In this document: positions 62,873 to 64,000 of the stretch, piece after piece
How the letters are laid out: every line of letters starts with the position of its first letter
Numbering within the stretch: the first letter of the stretch is position 1
Assembly (NCBI RefSeq): GCF_040448305.1
Contig: NZ_CP148752.1
Location: 3,410,001 to 3,474,000, forward strand
DNA length: 64,000 nt
Reading direction: 5' to 3'
Source: Pseudomonas fluorescens
GTDB lineage: Bacteria > Pseudomonadota > Gammaproteobacteria > Pseudomonadales > Pseudomonadaceae
Program-made: the position numbers and the translations under genes
Notes under the pieces: model-generated
Told to the model about the DNA's origin: nothing
Database searches by the model: none
What the model saw: only the letters and a program-made list of their open reading frames with translations

Positions 62873-64000
62873 ATGTCTACACCAGTAACTCCGCTGTTTT
62901 TCCCCGAGGCGCTGACGTCGCGCGGCCTCTGGAAAGAACTTGGCAAAACCCACGGCCTGACGCAAAAGGACTTCGAATGGTTCAGCCAAATCGAACTGGC
63001 CACCCAGGCACTGCGTGATGAGCAGACGCCGCCCATGCTGGCGAAGAAAATCCTGCTGAAAATCCAGGGCCTGGAACCCGTGGCGCTGGCTGGCAGCTTT
63101 GTGCTGACCGCGACGCCCGAAGACAATGGCATGATTCTCTACACCCCGTACGCCGGAATCAAAAAATTCGCCAACCGTACCGCCCTGACCAAACAACTGG
63201 TGACGCAACTCAAGGCGGCCAGCGAAGACGACGACCTGCTGGCCTTCATGGCGCTGTCTCAACGCAAGACCGTGGTGGACGCCGCCGACATCGAACTGGA
63301 CTTTCAAACCATCGACGGCGACGTGTTCGAAGACCAGCGCGACACCCTCTCCACCCATCAGCAACTCAACGACCAGGCCCTGCTCGACGAATTGAAAGCG
63401 CTGCCGTCCCTGACCTCGCTGCTCGACACATTACTGAATCAGAAGCTGGCGGCGTCGTTTCCCGGTCTGGATCAGAGCCAGAGCCAAGTGAACTTCTACC
63501 AGGCAACAACGCCAGAGAATGCTGACGAAAGCCATCCGGCGCGACGCTGGGTCAACTCCCTGTCCCTGAGTGAGGCCGTCCTCCTGCACTATCGCCATCA
63601 GCGTTGGCCAGCCGGGTCTTCCCCTGAGTTTTCCCATCCGAAAAAGTCCCCGGCAAAAACCGACCAGCCACTCTGGGAGGCAGGCGTCACGACGATCTCG
63701 CGCCAACTGATCAGCCTGCTGGTCGGGCAGCTCGAAGGTTTCTGGGTTGCGCCGAGCGCCGATGGCGCATCGCGTCGCCAGCTCTTCGGCCAGGCCATCG
63801 CCGATCAGGCGCGAGTGCAACTGCTGCTCAAGCGCGAAGCCGAGATCATCACCCCTGAGCAAAGCCAGGATTTGCACGCGTTGATCTCGACGGCTAGCCG
63901 GACGAACGAATCGATGTCCGTCGAAACCGTGCGCCTGTGGGAGTACCAGGCCAACTATGTGGAGTTGGCCGGCTCACTGATGGTCAGCGCCAGCAATGCG
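62873..64000 (+). CDS. N-terminal part of a large protein of unknown function (runs off the window)
   Basis: Open frame from ATG 62873 through the last base with no stop (376 codons visible). No signal peptide or membrane segment. The text is mixed alpha/beta, starting MSTPVTPLFFPEALTSRG, with GMILYTPYAGIKKFANRTALTKQL and, later, QRWPAGSSPEFSHPKKSPAKTDQPLWE and FWVAPSADGASRRQLFGQAIADQARVQ. The layout recalls the N-terminal domains of the large pseudomonad proteins annotated as dermonecrotic-toxin/DUF6543-like, but I cannot confirm this. No ribosome site is obvious; it lies 234 bases from divergent dpkA. Confidence 0.7.
   Translation, partial: MSTPVTPLFFPEALTSRGLWKELGKTHGLTQKDFEWFSQIELATQALRDEQTPPMLAKKILLKIQGLEPVALAGSFVLTATPEDNGMILYTPYAGIKKFANRTALTKQLVTQLKAASEDDDLLAFMALSQRKTVVDAADIELDFQTIDGDVFEDQRDTLSTHQQLNDQALLDELKALPSLTSLLDTLLNQKLAASFPGLDQSQSQVNFYQATTPENADESHPARRWVNSLSLSEAVLLHYRHQRWPAGSSPEFSHPKKSPAKTDQPLWEAGVTTISRQLISLLVGQLEGFWVAPSADGASRRQLFGQAIADQARVQLLLKREAEIITPEQSQDLHALISTASRTNESMSVETVRLWEYQANYVELAGSLMVSASNA

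Overview
The window is a chromosomal segment of a Pseudomonas of the P. fluorescens group. This rests on gene content and order: a mannitol/arabitol operon in the order known from P. fluorescens, a fap functional-amyloid operon, lpxO, dpkA and the zwf-gnd pair. It also rests on high GC, small pseudomonad-type families (DUF1652, DUF2790) and at least 14 intergenic loci carrying one REP family with a GGGAGCGAG...CTCGC core. I see no tRNA, rRNA, CRISPR array, insertion sequence or phage. Nearly every gene looks like ordinary host chromosome.

Layout. 1-1814: end of a glycosyltransferase and a PI-PLC-like protein. 1876-11763: polyol catabolism, mtlR then mtlE-F-G-K-D-Y-Z; mtlE carries an in-frame amber stop. 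12054-18328: small secreted or membrane proteins, ecotin, a catalytic-domain-only threonine dehydratase preceded by a leader peptide and attenuator, a PQQ sugar dehydrogenase and LpxO. 18801-27818: ABC-F protein YbiT, an MFS carrier, an esterase-like hydrolase, azoreductase with a divergent LysR regulator, a frameshifted MmcQ/YjbR gene, UppP, and a PnuC plus NadR-like kinase pair. 28175-33007: fapABCDEF with a candidate sigma-54 promoter, followed by a convergent sigma-54 activator with a VpsR-like N-terminus (33064-34389).

34732-47155: a small conserved protein, a delta-60-repeat propeller protein, NhaB, zwf-gnd, a CptA-type phosphoethanolamine transferase, GNAT, DinB, AFG1/ZapE-like ATPase and an aldo/keto reductase. 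47271-50338: agmatinase and a polyamine-type binding protein with a divergent LysR regulator. 50502-58643: two acyl-CoA modules, valine-type (hydroxyisobutyryl-CoA hydrolase plus acyl-CoA dehydrogenase) facing an isoleucine/short-chain-type operon (acyl-CoA synthetase, SDR dehydrogenase, thiolase, acyl-CoA dehydrogenase, enoyl-CoA hydratase). 58780-62638: nitrilase with divergent LysR regulator, small proteins and dpkA. 62873-64000: start of a large unrecognised protein that runs off the window.

How the genes work together. The mtl genes import polyols, oxidise them to fructose or xylulose and phosphorylate these; zwf-gnd handles glucose-6-phosphate. The fap genes form a secretion and assembly line for amyloid fibres. 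The most notable signals are the threonine-dehydratase attenuator, the mtlE nonsense codon, the fap/sigma-54 arrangement, the mmcQ frameshift and two hybrid REP arms. All functional calls are from sequence reading and remembered family features; no search was run.
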